Below, one piece after another: positions 7,344-15,238 of a stretch of DNA of 35,005 nt (positions are counted from its first letter, which is position 1; each line of letters opens with the position of its first letter). The translations under genes and the position numbers were made by a program. The stretch comes from Silvanigrellales bacterium (GTDB lineage: Bacteria > Bdellovibrionota_B > Oligoflexia > Silvanigrellales > Silvanigrellaceae), in assembly GCA_020247005.1 (NCBI GenBank), contig JADCJN010000271.1, positions 1 through 35,005 on the forward strand, written 5' to 3'. The notes under the pieces were generated by a model. The model was not told the origin of the DNA and did not search any database. It worked only from the letters and a program-made list of their open reading frames with translations.

Positions 7344-8099
7344 TCAAGCAAGGCCTTGCTCTGCCCGCAGCATTTCGAGAGTCTCTTTTGCGGCTATCGA
7401 TTGGCGGCGAACGCGATAGAGGGCGATGCTTAGGGCCAGAAGCGCGAAAACATTCACCCAAAGCGCGAGCTTGATGTCGCCCGACATGTTCGACTGGTTC
7501 GCCACAATCGACTGAGGCTGGTGCAGGCTGCGCCACAGGTTCACGCTGAAATAGACGATGGGCACGTTCAGGGCCCCCAGGAGCGCGACGACGGCGGCCA
7601 CGGTCCGTCGAGCCCTGACGTCGGGCGTGAAGGAGCGCAAAATGTGGTAGCCGCAGGTGACCAGGAACATGACAAGCGTTGAGGTGAGTCGAGGGTCCCA
7701 GTCCCACCAGCGCCCCCAGGTCGGTCGGCCCCAAATGGACCCTGTCAGAAGCGCCAGGGCAGCGAACAGGGTGCCAAGCTCCACACAGGCTTGCGAACTG
7801 CGGTCGAGCCCTTGCGCCCGAGCAGGACTGAAAAAGAGCCGCACTGCGAAAACCGCCCCGGCAATAACCCACACGAACGCGCACCAGGCCACAGGCACGT
7901 GCACGAACAGGATGCGATAGACGTCGCCTTGGTCGCGGTCTGTGCCCACGCCAAAAAGGCCGTAGCCCCAAGCGGCAAGGGTCAGGACTGCCGTCACAAG
8001 CAGGGCGGTGTCGCTGCCGCGCGTGCTTCTGAGAGCGGACTCGCTCGCACTGGGCAGAGCGGACTTGCTCTTTGATGAGAGGTCTGTGGGTTGGGTCAT
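7344..8099 (-). CDS. ccmC: Heme exporter/transfer protein CcmC
   Basis: A polytopic inner-membrane protein of 251 residues with about six hydrophobic helices. It carries the periplasmic tryptophan-rich signature GRPTWGRWWDWDPRLTS, which is diagnostic of the CcmC/CcmF heme-handling family. Candidate heme-ligand histidines occur in FVHVPVAW and in LWRSLHQPQS on either side. CcmC presents heme to CcmE. ATG at 8099 has AGGAGA about 6 bases upstream; the open frame reaches further but has no better start. An unusual Ser/Ala/Lys-rich N-terminal stretch of about 30 residues precedes helix 1. It follows ccmB after 76 bases, the largest gap within the ccm genes here. Confidence 0.95.
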   Translation of the reverse strand: MTQPTDLSSKSKSALPSASESALRSTRGSDTALLVTAVLTLAAWGYGLFGVGTDRDQGDVYRILFVHVPVAWCAFVWVIAGAVFAVRLFFSPARAQGLDRSSQACVELGTLFAALALLTGSIWGRPTWGRWWDWDPRLTSTLVMFLVTCGYHILRSFTPDVRARRTVAAVVALLGALNVPIVYFSVNLWRSLHQPQSIVANQSNMSGDIKLALWVNVFALLALSIALYRVRRQSIAAKETLEMLRAEQGLA

Positions 8100-8175
8100 G
8101 CGATTCTCCTGAATGACAAGAAGAGGCCAGGCAAAGAGGGCGAAAAGCAGGCGACCTGCGGGATCCAGGCGCACC

Positions 8176-8886
8176 TCACTCCTGAAGCAGGACGTCGTCG
8201 AGCAAAAAGCCCACGGCGAGAAACACAACAGGATAGGCCGCCAGCACTGTCCACCAGGATCCGTCGGCAAACCCTCCCACGTACTCATACGCCGGATCGT
8301 TGCGCAGCATCAGCGTCACAGCTGCCAGAAGCGGAGCCATTTGAAGCGGAAAAAACAAGATGGGAAGCAATATCTCGCGAGCCTGACTGCGCGCCACCAC
8401 ACACGAAAGGAGTGCTCCCAAGGCTGACGTCCCGAAATTGAACAATAAGCACACGGGCAGCAAGAAGCGCACGTTTTGCATGAGACCTTCTGTTGGCACG
8501 TTGTAGAAAACAGCCCACAGCAGGACGAGGGGTATTTGCAAAGAAAGAAGCTGAACGGCGGTGAACGCGGTTTTTGCAAAGAGGAGAGCCGACCGCGGAG
8601 CGCGCGAGGCCAGGAGCGCCTCGAGGGCACCATTTTCCTGTTCTGCCTGGAAGACGCGGCCTACGACGAGGGCCACCACAAATTCCTGGATGGCCCAAAA
8701 CGCGCCGTGCCTCACTTCTCCCTGTGCCAGAAGCTCGGTGCCGAAGGCGAAGGGGAAAAGGATGAGCAGGCACGCCGCAAAAGAAAGGACACCAAACCAA
8801 CTCGCCTTGCGCAGCAGCACGCCCCGCAGCGAGAATTGTGTGACGAAGAAAAAGGTGTGCCACCACCGACGCGCTCCCAGGTTCAT
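8176..8886 (-). CDS. ccmB: Heme ABC transporter permease CcmB
   Basis: A 236-residue integral membrane protein with about six hydrophobic segments. The family-typical region VRHGAFWAIQEFVVALVVGRVFQAEQENGALEALLASRAPRSALLFAKT is recognisable in pieces (FQAEQENGALEALL). A long hydrophobic C-terminal half follows. CcmB pairs with CcmA in the transporter that drives release of holo-CcmE. The ATG at 8886 overlaps the ccmA stop as ATGA, which indicates coupled translation and fits the 2:2 type complex expected for ABC transporters. Confidence 0.9.
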   Translation of the reverse strand: MNLGARRWWHTFFFVTQFSLRGVLLRKASWFGVLSFAACLLILFPFAFGTELLAQGEVRHGAFWAIQEFVVALVVGRVFQAEQENGALEALLASRAPRSALLFAKTAFTAVQLLSLQIPLVLLWAVFYNVPTEGLMQNVRFLLPVCLLFNFGTSALGALLSCVVARSQAREILLPILFFPLQMAPLLAAVTLMLRNDPAYEYVGGFADGSWWTVLAAYPVVFLAVGFLLDDVLLQE

Positions 8887-9563
8887 GCGAAGACGTCTCC
8901 TTGGAAGGCCCGCCGCACACGCGCGGCGGGAAGGAAGCGTTCAAGCGGAAGCACATGAGTGCTGGACTTCACCAGCCTGTCGTCGTGGGAGGCAACACAA
9001 ACCGCGGCCTGGTGCCCCGTGCGCAGTTGTGCAAACACACGAAGGCAAAGAGCGACGCCGTCGGCATCCAGTCCGTTGGTGGGTTCGTCGGCAAGAACGA
9101 GGCGGGGTTTGAGAAGCAATAGCCCCGCCAGCGTGAGTCGGCGTTTTTGTCCTGTCGACAAGGTGCGTGCCACTTGGGCTTCACGGCCCGAAAGTCCGAC
9201 TTCAGCCAAAGCTTCGCGCAGGGCGGCCCATGTGGGTCGCCTCCCGAACGCATTCACGAAAAATTCGAGGTTGCCGGCCACGGAATGGTCGGATAGGAGG
9301 GCGGGCTGACTTGCAAGGTAACACGCAAGGTGCTCGAACGTGGCTTCCCGCGAGGGCCACACCTCTTCGCCGTGAACACGCACGCGGCCCGCGTGGGGCC
9401 GTGCGACGCCCGCGAGGCAACGCATGAGCGTCGTTTTGCCGAGTCCATTCGGGCCCACCAAAGAGAGCAATTCACCCGCCGCCAGCGTGAAGGCGATGCC
9501 TTCCAGCAAGGGCTTGTGATCGATACGAAGGTCAACGGCTTCGCAAACTAAAATCGTCGTCAA
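8883..9563 (-). CDS. ccmA: Heme ABC transporter ATP-binding protein CcmA
   Basis: An ABC ATPase with Walker A GPNGLGKTT (residues 37-45 from the chosen start), signature LSTGQKRRLTLA, Walker B LVLADEPTNGLD and a switch His in VASHDDR. The short size (226 residues) and the ATGA overlap with ccmB identify it as CcmA, whose ATP hydrolysis releases heme-loaded CcmE. I chose TTG at 9563, which has a GAGGGGG ribosome-binding site 8 bases upstream. A GTG at 9599 opens the same frame but has no ribosome-binding site. It is the first gene of the long minus-strand train, so its promoter should lie in 9564-9708, where no consensus -35/-10 pair was found. Confidence 0.9.
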   Translation of the reverse strand: MTTILVCEAVDLRIDHKPLLEGIAFTLAAGELLSLVGPNGLGKTTLMRCLAGVARPHAGRVRVHGEEVWPSREATFEHLACYLASQPALLSDHSVAGNLEFFVNAFGRRPTWAALREALAEVGLSGREAQVARTLSTGQKRRLTLAGLLLLKPRLVLADEPTNGLDADGVALCLRVFAQLRTGHQAAVCVASHDDRLVKSSTHVLPLERFLPAARVRRAFQGDVFA

Positions 9564-9708
9564 AAGCGCTGCCCCCTCTTCATGAGTTCGATGGAACACC
9601 TAATGTACCATGCGACGGGTGTCCACACGCAGCCGAGGCCATTCACAGCATTGCTGCAACTCTTCTTCGCGTTCGAGTGTCGGCCTGAAACAAGTACGAG
9701 GGTTTCGC

Positions 9709-10479
9709 ATGTCTTCTTTCCACCCGCACCTTCTCGCTGCGCTCGTGAGCACTTGGGCTTGGGGAGGCGTGGCCCTCGCGCAGGCTCCGGTGCCGAAAAA
9801 GCAAGCCACACGCGCCCCAAAATCGGGCGCAGGGTCGGAGGCCAAGTCAGACGACTTTTCGTCAGGCGCCATTCGAGCAAGGCGCCCTTTCGGGTTTGGA
9901 GGCGCCTACACGGCTTTGTCCGACTACATGCTCGCTTACGGTGGCGAAGTTCATTTCAACTCAGGGCCATGGTTCCAGTTCGGGGTGTCTGGTCTTGCCG
10001 GCTCGGAAAACCTCGTCAAGGAAATCTCAAAGTCTGACAGCAGCGACGTGGAGGCCTCCAAGTTTGACATCTCGGGCGCGGCCATCGACGTCTTCACAAG
10101 GTTTCACCCCATGAAGGGAACCTTTTCGTTCAAGGCGGGCCTGGGTTACCGCATGGCGAATGCGGAATATGGCATCCGTTCGAAGACGACCAATTTCACC
10201 CTTGACGGGAAACTCGCCATTTCCTCTGTGGTGGTGCCCGTTTTTGTAGGCAACCACTGGGCCTTGGACAATGGGCTCTTCGTGGGTTGCGACTGGGTGG
10301 GAGCTTACTTTCCCCTGACAGGGTCCTCAACGTCTTCCCTCACGGCCACGGGGGCTGTAGGCACAACAAGTCAAAAAGAAATCGACGACCTGAACGAAAA
10401 ATTCAAGAAAACAGGCGACAAACTCGCGAAGTCCGTGAGCCTCACTCTCCTCGTGGTGGGCGTTGGCTACCAGTTTTGA
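9709..10479 (+). CDS. Outer-membrane beta-barrel-like protein
   Basis: A 256-residue protein with a signal peptide (MSSFHPHLLAALV...ALA/QA, cleavage near residue 25). Alternating hydrophobic/polar strands follow, rich in Gly and aromatic residues (FGFGGAYTALSDYMLAYGGEVHF, FQFGVSGLAG, FSFKAGLGYRM). It ends VVGVGYQF, the C-terminal phenylalanine typical of outer-membrane barrels recognised by BamA. An unusual charged segment (KEIDDLNEKFKKTGDKLAKS) lies before the last strand and could be a loop or short coiled coil. ATG at 9709 is preferred because GAGGG is about 7 bases upstream. It is divergent from ccmA. Function is unknown; an OmpA/porin-like barrel without a peptidoglycan-binding domain is the best structural guess. 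Confidence 0.75.
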   Translation: MSSFHPHLLAALVSTWAWGGVALAQAPVPKKQATRAPKSGAGSEAKSDDFSSGAIRARRPFGFGGAYTALSDYMLAYGGEVHFNSGPWFQFGVSGLAGSENLVKEISKSDSSDVEASKFDISGAAIDVFTRFHPMKGTFSFKAGLGYRMANAEYGIRSKTTNFTLDGKLAISSVVVPVFVGNHWALDNGLFVGCDWVGAYFPLTGSSTSSLTATGAVGTTSQKEIDDLNEKFKKTGDKLAKSVSLTLLVVGVGYQF

Positions 10480-10504
10480 AATTCGAAAGAAAACACGCGA
10501 ATGC

Positions 10505-10544
10505 GGCGTCCTGAGGCCTACACGCACAATGGCCTCAGAACGCC
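10505..10544. terminator. Bidirectional terminator between convergent genes
   Basis: Inverted repeat with arms 10505-10518 (GGCGTCCTGAGGCC) and 10531-10544 (GGCCTCAGAACGCC), pairing at 13 of 14 positions around a 12-base loop. It lies exactly between the plus-strand barrel gene (stop 10479) and the minus-strand MBL gene (stop 10557), where a shared terminator is expected. On the minus strand the hairpin is followed within about 15 bases by a TTTT run; on the plus strand there is no T-tract. Confidence 0.7.
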
Positions 10545-10556
10545 CTCCAAACTTCC

Positions 10557-11471
10557 TCACTTCGCCTTCGAAAGCGCCAGACCATAGACGCCGTAGGTGA
10601 CAAGGGAAGGATGCCCGAGTCCCGGAAACGCGGCCTCGAACGTTTTAGTGAGTGCCGCAAAATGCGCCCCTGCCTGAGCACCAAAGAGCTCCGCGCGCTT
10701 GTTGCCAAGGTCGGCTACGTAACGTGTCACCAAGGCATCGGCCTTCACCAGATACTCTTTTTGTGCGCGCACGGCTTCTTTCAAAACCACACTTTTGCCC
10801 CGTCCACCGTAAACCATGGTGTCGGCGGGGTAACGCTTTGCGAGCGAGTCCAGGAGGCTTGCCCAGCTAGCGAGCGTAGGCTCTGGCGTCCCCTTTGCAA
10901 CACTGCCTTCCATCCAGGCGTGAACGCCGTGATGCACGAGGTCGCCCACCACCAGAGCTTTTTGTGCAGGAAGGTAAGCCACCGTCTGATTCCCACTCAC
11001 ACCGGGGCGCCCCAGCTCGGTGAGTTCGATGCGAGTGCCTCCTTTCAAGGTCATGACTTTTGTTGTTTCGAAGGTGGAGTCCACACTCGGCAGAGCAGGA
11101 AAGGTTTCCGAGGTGAACATCTTCGCAACGTCAACGAAGAAGGCTTTCTTGTAAGCATGCACTGAAGGGAGCGCGGCGGCGGTGGCCTGCGAGGCCACCA
11201 CTTTTGCACCACGCGCTTGAAACGCGGCGACACCGCCGAATTTGTCTGGGTTCGGATGTGTAACGACGACGTGGGTCACAGGGCTTTGGGTTCGTTTCGC
11301 CAGAAACGAAAGCGCCTGCTCTGCCAAGGCGGGTGTGAACTGCGCGTCGAACGCGACAACTTCGCTGCCGGTGTCGAGGAACACGGTGTTCGTATCGAAA
11401 CCGTCGGCACCCGATGTGAAGACAGAAAGGGAGGCGATGGAAGCGGCGGAAGCAAGTGTGAAGAGTGACAT
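10557..11471 (-). CDS. Secreted metallo-beta-lactamase-fold protein with altered metal site
   Basis: A 304-residue protein with a signal-like N-terminus (MSLFTLASAASIASLSVFTSGADG). It follows the MBL-fold layout: TNTVFLDTGSEVVAFDAQF (first strands), VTHVVVTHPNPDKFGG, then GRPGVSGNQTVAYLPAQKALVVGDLVHHGVHAW. The canonical HxHxDH metal motif reads H72-P-N74-P-D76-K77, so two histidines are replaced (Asn and Lys), and the usual second-half GHTPG is GRPGVSGN. Asp in VGDLVHH is kept. It may bind one metal, another metal, or none. ATG at 11471 has AGGAG 8 bases upstream. It lies 115 bases after the AraC-type gene on the same strand and may be its target or partner. The substrate is unknown. Confidence 0.75.
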   Translation of the reverse strand: MSLFTLASAASIASLSVFTSGADGFDTNTVFLDTGSEVVAFDAQFTPALAEQALSFLAKRTQSPVTHVVVTHPNPDKFGGVAAFQARGAKVVASQATAAALPSVHAYKKAFFVDVAKMFTSETFPALPSVDSTFETTKVMTLKGGTRIELTELGRPGVSGNQTVAYLPAQKALVVGDLVHHGVHAWMEGSVAKGTPEPTLASWASLLDSLAKRYPADTMVYGGRGKSVVLKEAVRAQKEYLVKADALVTRYVADLGNKRAELFGAQAGAHFAALTKTFEAAFPGLGHPSLVTYGVYGLALSKAK

Positions 11472-11586
11472 GGCAAGAACTCCTGCATTCGAAAGACGCG
11501 CGCTTTGAAAAACGCGAGGAGATTTCCCGGGAGGGCTCTTTTGCGCCGAAGGGCGCTCAGAACCCGTCCCGTGTCCTGCTGTTTCT

Positions 11587-12468
11587 TTACGGCGCTTTCG
11601 GTGGGCGAGGCTTCCCGGTTCGCGCCAAAGCGACTTCGGAATCTCGCCATTCCGAGGGCGACTTCCCAGTAACTGCACGGAACGCACTGAAAAAAGAAGA
11701 CAATCCGCCATAACCCACTTCGAACGCCACATCGGTCACAGTCCTCTGCCCGCTCCTCAAGAGGTCGCAGGCCTTGGCAATTCTCATTCGAGTCTGCATC
11801 TGCTTAGGCGTCATTCCCGTCTGTTGAAGAAAAAGTCGGCTGAGGTTTCGTTCCGAAAGGCCCGACGCCTTCGCGAGCTTCGCCAGGGGCACGTCTTCGA
11901 AGGCCTGTTCCTCAAGGTAAAAAAGAGCACGCTTCACCCTTTCGTCGGGAGCGCGCGAGCGAACGTGTTGAGAAAAACTCTCGCTGGCCTTGTGGTTGCC
12001 CGAGTCAGGCCAAAGCGGAGAGGAGTGTCCTGCCAATCGCAACGCCTCACAGGTTGCGACCACGGCCGCGTGCGCAAAAGGGCCGGCAAAAGCCGTGTGT
12101 GGGTGAAGAAGGAGGAAGAAGAGGACCTCCCGCACAAGAGCTTGCGTCACATGAACGCCTAAGCAAGGCGAGGCTCCGCCCGCATCGTCCCACAAGGAGC
12201 GCTGCACCAGGGCAAGCATCCTTTCTCCTTGGTGCGCCTCTTGCGAATGAAATGCGTGGGAACATCCGGCGGGAATGAGGAGCGTGCGACCTGCCGTTGC
12301 GACAAGTTTGCGCTCGCCCTCGGCTTCCAACAGCACCCTTCCCTGTAAAACGAGAATGAGCTGGTGTTCGTTGTCGTGAGTGTGCCAAGCGGTTTTACGC
12401 TCGGGCTGATTGTGGTGGATGATTGTCAGACCGGGGAAGTCAACGGCAACGTCTCCACCACGTTTCAT
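11587..12468 (-). CDS. AraC-family transcriptional regulator
   Basis: A 293-residue protein. An N-terminal cupin-like sensor domain (TAWHTHDNEHQLILVLQGRVLLEAEGE...LIPAGCSHAFHS) has the metal- or ligand-site histidines of AraC/cupin sensors. The C-terminal double helix-turn-helix comprises DVPLAKLAKASGLSERNLSRLFLQQTGMTPKQMQTRMRIAKACDLL and VTDVAFEVGYGGLSSFFSAFRAVTGKSPSEWR, a textbook AraC DNA-binding region. ATG at 12468 (AGG about 7 bases upstream) is preferred to the in-frame GTG at 12498. It probably controls itself and/or the adjacent MBL-fold gene; no operator is recognisable. Confidence 0.9.
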   Translation of the reverse strand: MKRGGDVAVDFPGLTIIHHNQPERKTAWHTHDNEHQLILVLQGRVLLEAEGERKLVATAGRTLLIPAGCSHAFHSQEAHQGERMLALVQRSLWDDAGGASPCLGVHVTQALVREVLFFLLLHPHTAFAGPFAHAAVVATCEALRLAGHSSPLWPDSGNHKASESFSQHVRSRAPDERVKRALFYLEEQAFEDVPLAKLAKASGLSERNLSRLFLQQTGMTPKQMQTRMRIAKACDLLRSGQRTVTDVAFEVGYGGLSSFFSAFRAVTGKSPSEWRDSEVALARTGKPRPPKAP

Positions 12469-12528
12469 TTGCGTGCCTGCATTCCATGGAGGCCGCACGT
12501 GCTGGCTAAGGAACCAGTTCCTTTTTCG

Positions 12529-12909
12529 TCACTTGCGGCTCGCTGTGTATGCGGCGCAGTCTAAATCGAATTTGACCGCTGCGCGAAGCTCAGCGTCATT
12601 CAAGGGTGCTTTTCCCTCTTTCACAGCGTAGTAGCCACGCACCCTCACCTTTGCGCGATCGGGCTCTTTCGCTTCACCACAAACAGCAACCCCGGCGTCA
12701 AACATTTCTTGCGCGTAGAAGTTTTCCTCGGCGGCGAGGGACGTGGAGCCACGCCCCAAAAAGCCTCCCTGTCTTTCAGCCCAGGACGACCCACCATCTT
12801 CGCTCCGCTCCGCAAGGTAACGCCCACTGAAAACAACGGGATCTTTCGCCTTGCAGGCCAAAAACAGAACACTGAATAGAAAGGCAGCCACACCTGCGTT
12901 TCGTGCCAT
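12529..12909 (-). CDS. Small predicted lipoprotein, unknown function
   Basis: A 126-residue protein with a short hydrophobic signal and a lipobox LFLAC (Cys19), followed by the polar linker KAKDPVVFSG. The remainder is soluble and charged, with two further cysteines (VAVCGEAKE and DLDCAAY) that could form a disulfide. I recognise no family. ATG at 12909 has AAGGAGA about 9 bases upstream. It is 29 bases downstream of the Crp-type gene and 60 bases upstream of the AraC-type gene, so it is likely in the same transcript. Confidence 0.7.
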   Translation of the reverse strand: MARNAGVAAFLFSVLFLACKAKDPVVFSGRYLAERSEDGGSSWAERQGGFLGRGSTSLAAEENFYAQEMFDAGVAVCGEAKEPDRAKVRVRGYYAVKEGKAPLNDAELRAAVKFDLDCAAYTASRK

Positions 12910-12938
12910 CAACAGAACTCTCCTTCAGAGAGAGAAGG

Positions 12939-13625
12939 TCAGCGGTCTTCCGCCTCATTGAGCAACTCGCCCGGATCCACCAATGTGAAGCTTGCGCCTT
13001 GAGTTTCGAGGAAACCCGCTTGTTTGAATTCCGCGATGGCTCGGCTCACCGTTTCCGGGGTCACATCCGCAAGTTCTGCAATGTCACGGCGGTTCAAAGG
13101 GGGCTCAAAAGTCGTCTGACCTTCGTCAGCGAACACGGTGAAAAGCTCATAAATCACCGACGCCACGCGAGACTTCGCGGGGCGATAGAGGTCGCTCTCA
13201 ATCCGCTTTTCCATGCGAGCAAGTTCGTTGCAGAAGATCTTCATGAACTGCAACGAAATCCCAGGCGCGCGTTGAATGAGCTCCAGCGCGGCGCGCGCAT
13301 CGACAGCAAAAACCTCACTGTCTTTGAGGGCAACCGACGTTCGGCCGTACTTGAACTCACCAAAAACCTCGCGAATGCCCACAATGTGCCCGGGGCGAAC
13401 AATGCGGGTGATGACGCTTTCCCCTTCCGTGCTTTCGCGCACTATTTTCAAACAACCATTTGCAACACCATAGATGCTGCGCGGGGTGTCTCCAGCAATA
13501 AAGAGATTTTGGCCCTTGCGCAGCTTGATAACCGACGAGTGCTCGCCGATGCGGGCAACGTCTTCTTCCGAGAGGCTCGGAAACAGGCGCCGCAGTGTGT
13601 AAGTGCCTTTGGACTTTTTTTCCAT
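12939..13625 (-). CDS. Crp/Fnr-family transcriptional regulator
   Basis: A 228-residue protein. The N-terminal cyclic-nucleotide-binding-type beta roll (KGQNLFIAGDTPRSIYGVANGCLKI...VRPGHIVGIREVFG) is joined by a dimerisation helix to a winged helix (LNRRDIAELADVTPETVSRAIAEFKQAGFLE), whose ETVSR recognition helix resembles CRP/FNR proteins. The N-terminal FNR cysteines are absent, so an oxygen-sensing Fe-S cluster is unlikely. The cAMP-pocket RS motif is not evident, so the ligand is unknown. The frame also allows a TTG at 13634 forming a TTGA overlap with dacB, but GGAG would then be only 2-4 bases away; ATG at 13625 is 11 bases from it. The start is therefore uncertain by three codons. Confidence 0.88.
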   Translation of the reverse strand: MEKKSKGTYTLRRLFPSLSEEDVARIGEHSSVIKLRKGQNLFIAGDTPRSIYGVANGCLKIVRESTEGESVITRIVRPGHIVGIREVFGEFKYGRTSVALKDSEVFAVDARAALELIQRAPGISLQFMKIFCNELARMEKRIESDLYRPAKSRVASVIYELFTVFADEGQTTFEPPLNRRDIAELADVTPETVSRAIAEFKQAGFLETQGASFTLVDPGELLNEAEDR

Positions 13626-13630
13626 TGTGT

Positions 13631-15163
13631 TCAATTCTCCGGAGGAAGCAGCACAGCCAGGTCGGCGTCAATGGCGTCACGCACGCGTTCGACTCCGAAA
13701 TTCGGTTTCCCTGATGTTCCATTGACGAGGAAACAGAACGCCACCCAATCTCCGACCTTTGTCCTGCTATAACCAGCAAGTCCCACAGCATCAATGGGTT
13801 CCGTCAGGGTGCCCGTTTTGGCCCGAATGGTGTCTTTCAGGTGTGCTGCGCCCGGGCCACGAAACCGCCGGCGCACGGTCCCTTCGCTTCCAGGAATGGG
13901 CAGAGCAGACAGGAAAGAAGGAAATTCGCGCGGATTCCCATGCATCCTGTCGAGAACAGCCACCACGTCTCGAGCCGCCATTCGGTTTTCAGGCGTCAGC
14001 CCCGAACCCGATTCCAACACGAGACCCGAAGGGGTTGTGCTGCCGCGAAAGCGCGACGAGGCCAGGGTTTCTTTGGCATAGCGTTCCAACGCCTCGGCTC
14101 CGCGCGCAAAGGTGGCCCCCGATTCTCGCCCCTGGCCGTCGAGTTGAATGGTGAGCATGTCGCCAATGAAATTGTTGCTGACCTTAAAGAGGCCTCGGAT
14201 TTGCCAGTCGAGCGGAAACCCCTCGACCTCCGCAACAGGCGTCATGGCTTTCGAGGAGGGTGGCGTAGTTTCGATGCGCGACTTGCCTCTGACCTTCACG
14301 CCGGCGTTCGCCAGAAACGCCCGAAGCGTGGAGGCCGCGTAGGCGTCGGCGTCGGACACCGACCGATACACTCGCGCAGGAAAGCCTCCCGAGGCCACGG
14401 TTCCCGAGGCCACCACGATGTCGAAGGCCCCTTTGTCCACCCGAGACGCTGACACCTTGGTGGCTGTTCCCGTGGCTACCTTGCCCGAAAGCCGCACAGA
14501 ATCGAGGTCGTAGGGCTCGAGCGCAACCTGCGCGGGTGCGCCGACCGCAGCTCCCGGCCCGGCCACAACGGCCAGAACACTGAAATTCACAGCCGCAGCA
14601 GACAAGGGGCTGTCGTAGGCGTGCGTGCTGGCGCGGGCCCCGGCTCTTCGGTTGGAGTCTTTCACAATGGGCCCGAATGCCGAAGTGTTTAGAACGAGAT
14701 CTCCTGTCACCTCTCGGATGCCCATGCGCGCGACGTCGGTCGCAAGGAACCAAAGCTTTTCGTTCGTCAGGGAGGGGTCGCCAGCTCCCACGAAAACGAG
14801 ATCTCCATTCAGGGTGTTGCCCTTCAGGGCGCCGCGACGAAAAAAACGCGTTTTGAAGGTGTGCTCCGAACCGAAGGTTTCGAGCACCGCCGAAGCAAGA
14901 ACGAGTTTGCTCACCGACGCCGGAGTGAGGCGATCGCCACTTTTTCGTTCCACGAGTGTCTCGCCGGTGCGGAGATTCACGGCCAGAGCACTCACCCGGG
15001 CACCTTCGCGCTCAAGTGCTTGCAGGTTCGGCAAAAGGTCGGCCTGCGCACGGGCCTCAGCCGAAAGCGCCCCGCGCCCCCACCCTGCGATGCCCACGCA
15101 AAATGAAAAAGCAACCAGAGAAACCCGAGTGGCGGGGAGCGGAGTGGCGGCGGCTCGCGGCAT
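13631..15163 (-). CDS. dacB: D-alanyl-D-alanine carboxypeptidase/endopeptidase, PBP4 type
   Basis: A 510-residue periplasmic class C penicillin-binding protein. The three active-site motifs are present: SVSK (Ser83-x-x-Lys86) in TPASVSKLVLAS, SNN in FKVSNNFIGD, and KTG in IRAKTGTLTEP. The large insertion between SxxK and SxN (about 250 residues) is the PBP4/DacB hallmark. A signal peptide (VSLVAFSFCVGIAGWGRGALSAEA) precedes the mature domain. It trims or cleaves peptidoglycan cross-links. ATG at 15163 is chosen (AGG 8 bases upstream); GTG 15172 and TTG 15187 are in frame. The gene is divergent from trxB with 75 bases between starts, and its stop adjoins the Crp-type gene. Confidence 0.92.
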   Translation of the reverse strand: MPRAAATPLPATRVSLVAFSFCVGIAGWGRGALSAEARAQADLLPNLQALEREGARVSALAVNLRTGETLVERKSGDRLTPASVSKLVLASAVLETFGSEHTFKTRFFRRGALKGNTLNGDLVFVGAGDPSLTNEKLWFLATDVARMGIREVTGDLVLNTSAFGPIVKDSNRRAGARASTHAYDSPLSAAAVNFSVLAVVAGPGAAVGAPAQVALEPYDLDSVRLSGKVATGTATKVSASRVDKGAFDIVVASGTVASGGFPARVYRSVSDADAYAASTLRAFLANAGVKVRGKSRIETTPPSSKAMTPVAEVEGFPLDWQIRGLFKVSNNFIGDMLTIQLDGQGRESGATFARGAEALERYAKETLASSRFRGSTTPSGLVLESGSGLTPENRMAARDVVAVLDRMHGNPREFPSFLSALPIPGSEGTVRRRFRGPGAAHLKDTIRAKTGTLTEPIDAVGLAGYSRTKVGDWVAFCFLVNGTSGKPNFGVERVRDAIDADLAVLLPPEN

Positions 15164-15238
15164 TGTGTACACCTGTGGATTGCTCAAGAAAGATTTTCAA
15201 TGAGCGTACATGCATTGTCTCAGGCGAGGAAAGAGCGA

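Noticed and set aside
15200-15238. Earlier ATG for trxB at 15200
   Set aside because: The extra 13 residues are not part of the flavoprotein fold, and the ribosome-binding site is placed for ATG 15239.
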